NCBI GenBank assembly: GCA_002440945.1
Contig: DJWG01000081.1
Span: forward strand, 9,209-73,208
DNA: 64,000 nucleotides
Direction: 5' to 3'
From: Rhodobacteraceae bacterium UBA6236
GTDB taxonomy: Bacteria > Pseudomonadota > Alphaproteobacteria > Rhodobacterales > Rhodobacteraceae
Positions 62,954-64,000 of this stretch are shown one piece after another; the stretch's first letter is position 1, and each line of letters begins with the position of its first letter. Made by a program: the position numbers and the translations under genes. The notes beneath the pieces are model-generated. The model ran no database searches. It saw only the letters and a program-made list of their open reading frames with translations, and had not been told where the DNA came from.

Positions 62954-63239
62954 TCCCCGGACCCTGCAGGTTGTGCTGGCCGAACAGTTCCGGCTGACCG
63001 CCGACCTTTGCATCCTGACCGGCGAATATCACCGCCTGCTGCAAAAGGTCGCCGCTGCCGGTTTCCTGCGCCAGATGGCCGAAAGCGGATCGCAAGCGGA
63101 ACTGGCCGAGGCCGAGCGCGGCGAGATCGCTGCCGCGATGGCCGCTGAATCCTGTGAACTGCGCGTCAACGATCTTGAACAGCGGCTGGCCGTGCTGACG
63201 CGCGAACTGGCCGCCCTGTCCGAAGGACCACTGAGATGA
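62946..63239 (+). CDS. Small helical hypothetical protein
   Basis: 97 residues from ATG 62946. Predicted almost entirely helical, with heptad-like leucine spacing (LRVNDLEQRLAVLTRELAAL) suggesting a coiled coil. It overlaps the genes on both sides (8 bp and 4 bp), a sign of translational coupling and a probable complex with its neighbours. Family not recognised. Confidence 0.6.
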   Translation: MDDPRTLQVVLAEQFRLTADLCILTGEYHRLLQKVAAAGFLRQMAESGSQAELAEAERGEIAAAMAAESCELRVNDLEQRLAVLTRELAALSEGPLR

Positions 63240-64000
63240 ACATGACCCTTTCCCCGCCCCTGCCTTCGACGCAATCGGCCTTGTTCGACGTGCTGGCGCG
63301 AAGCTGGCAGCTGGACGCGCCCGTCGCGGATGTCGTCATGGACCGGGCGGGCAAATGCGCCGGTTTTGCGCTGGCCGATGGCCGCGTGGCGCTGGTGCCG
63401 CTCGACGACCCGGAATCGGCGCTGAAGCGGATGCGGGTCGAGGCGGATTCCGGCCGCAGCATCATCCGCCCGCGTGAAAAGCCGGTCGCCGCCCCGATCC
63501 TGACCGATCCGCTGGCCGAAGGCGCGCCGCTGCTGGTCGCTTCGGGGTCGCTGGGGTTGATCGCCGCCAGCCGCGATGGCCGCATCCACCGCGTCACGCC
63601 GCGGGGTCAAGCCATTTCATTGACGCGAAAGGCCGAGCCGCTGTCCGCCATTGCCTCTGACGGGCAGGGGCATCTGGCCATCGCGCGTGACGGGCAGGTC
63701 AGCTTGCATGGCGAAGGCGACATGGCGCCGCTTTCCGGCCTGCTGACGCCCGGCGCGGCCACGGCGCTTGCCATTGCGCCCGATGGGCAGCGGATTGCGG
63801 TTCTGACGCAGAACGCGCTTTTCCTGTGGCGGCCGGGGGTCGATTCTGAACGCCATGCGGTCGGCGGCGGTCAGGCTTTGGGCTTTTCGCAGGATGGTGC
63901 CTGGCTTGCGGGCGCGAACGGGGAACAGGGCCTTTGGCTCTTGCGGCTGGCGGATGGGCAGGTGGCGCGGATCGGCAAGTTCCGCGCACCGCCTTCGTCG
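63236..64000 (+). CDS. WD40-like beta-propeller protein, cut by window edge
   Basis: 255 codons visible. From residue about 30 on, blade-like repeats recur: GFALADGRVALVPLDD, GLIAASRDGRIHRVTPRG, LAIARDGQVSLHGEG, LAIAPDGQRIAVLTQNALFL and ALGFSQDGAWLAGANGEQGL, each with the DGxxxA/V pattern of bacterial WD40 or PQQ-like propellers. No signal peptide is present. It is probably a scaffold for the two small upstream proteins. The end and exact fold lie beyond the window. Confidence 0.65.
   Translation, partial: MNMTLSPPLPSTQSALFDVLARSWQLDAPVADVVMDRAGKCAGFALADGRVALVPLDDPESALKRMRVEADSGRSIIRPREKPVAAPILTDPLAEGAPLLVASGSLGLIAASRDGRIHRVTPRGQAISLTRKAEPLSAIASDGQGHLAIARDGQVSLHGEGDMAPLSGLLTPGAATALAIAPDGQRIAVLTQNALFLWRPGVDSERHAVGGGQALGFSQDGAWLAGANGEQGLWLLRLADGQVARIGKFRAPPSS

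Noticed and set aside
1..64000. CRISPR array, prophage, rRNA or tRNA genes
   Set aside because: No regularly spaced short repeats, phage structural genes, or cloverleaf/rRNA-like stretches were noticed by eye in the gene-free intervals.

Overview
The window is GC-rich DNA from an alphaproteobacterium, most likely a Rhodobacterales (Paracoccaceae) member. The partition and replication genes, the chemotaxis operon and the DUF11/outer-membrane pair all have that character. It reads as part of a large plasmid or chromid. At 19.9-23.6 kb there is a complete replication/partition module: parA and parB on the minus strand and a divergent DnaA-like replicase. Five near-identical 16-bp palindromes (probable centromere sites) are spread through the parAB region, and there are iteron-like repeats in the intergenic origin. 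A ccdAB addiction module lies at 2.1-2.6 kb.

Layout: 1-2 kb, 3'-truncated creatinase and a divergent LysR regulator. 2-2.6 kb, ccdAB. 2.7-4.3 kb, a TadG/VWA protein. 4.5-15.3 kb, a 2379-aa DUF11-repeat surface protein followed by a large outer-membrane beta-barrel, which is interrupted near its end by an in-frame TGA. 15.7-18.1 kb, decayed stress genes (a katE-type catalase with frameshifts and a large internal deletion, and an SDR reduced to its two ends) flanking an intact PRC-barrel gene. 18.2-19.8 kb, a cupin/SnoaL fusion and galU. 19.9-23.6 kb, the replication module. 23.6-26.4 kb, a TetR regulator and a divergent dimethylglycine/N-methylproline demethylase-type flavoenzyme. 26.5-32.5 kb, a YcaO protein, a divergent class III cyclase/SARP-like/TPR regulator, an animal-type haem peroxidase and an EF-hand protein. 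32.5-33.0 kb, IstB and DUF6766 remnants. 33.0-46.0 kb, a 14-gene chemotaxis operon (three MCPs, two CheR, two CheD, CheB, CheA, CheW, two CheY, a STAS protein and one unknown). 46.2-49.8 kb, a small metal-type periplasmic protein, a structured leader with an intrinsic terminator, and an Fe-siderophore-type ABC importer. 50.1-61.8 kb, a propane monooxygenase locus: sigma54 activator, then on the other strand prmABCD, amidohydrolase, MIP18/DUF59 protein, GroEL paralogue and alcohol dehydrogenase. 62.5-64 kb, an unassigned three-gene operon with a WD40-like third member.

The propane locus looks self-contained. PrmABCD hydroxylate the alkane, the GroEL paralogue and probably the DUF59 protein assist enzyme maturation, and the alcohol dehydrogenase oxidises the secondary alcohol. 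The convergent activator probably drives a sigma54-type promoter, about 230 bp upstream of prmA, from GTTAC/GTAAC inverted repeats further upstream. Creatinase (creatine to sarcosine and urea) and the DgcA-like demethylase suggest use of N-methylated nitrogen compounds.

No tRNA, rRNA, CRISPR array or intact insertion sequence was seen. Functions rest on motifs and family memory; no searches were run.
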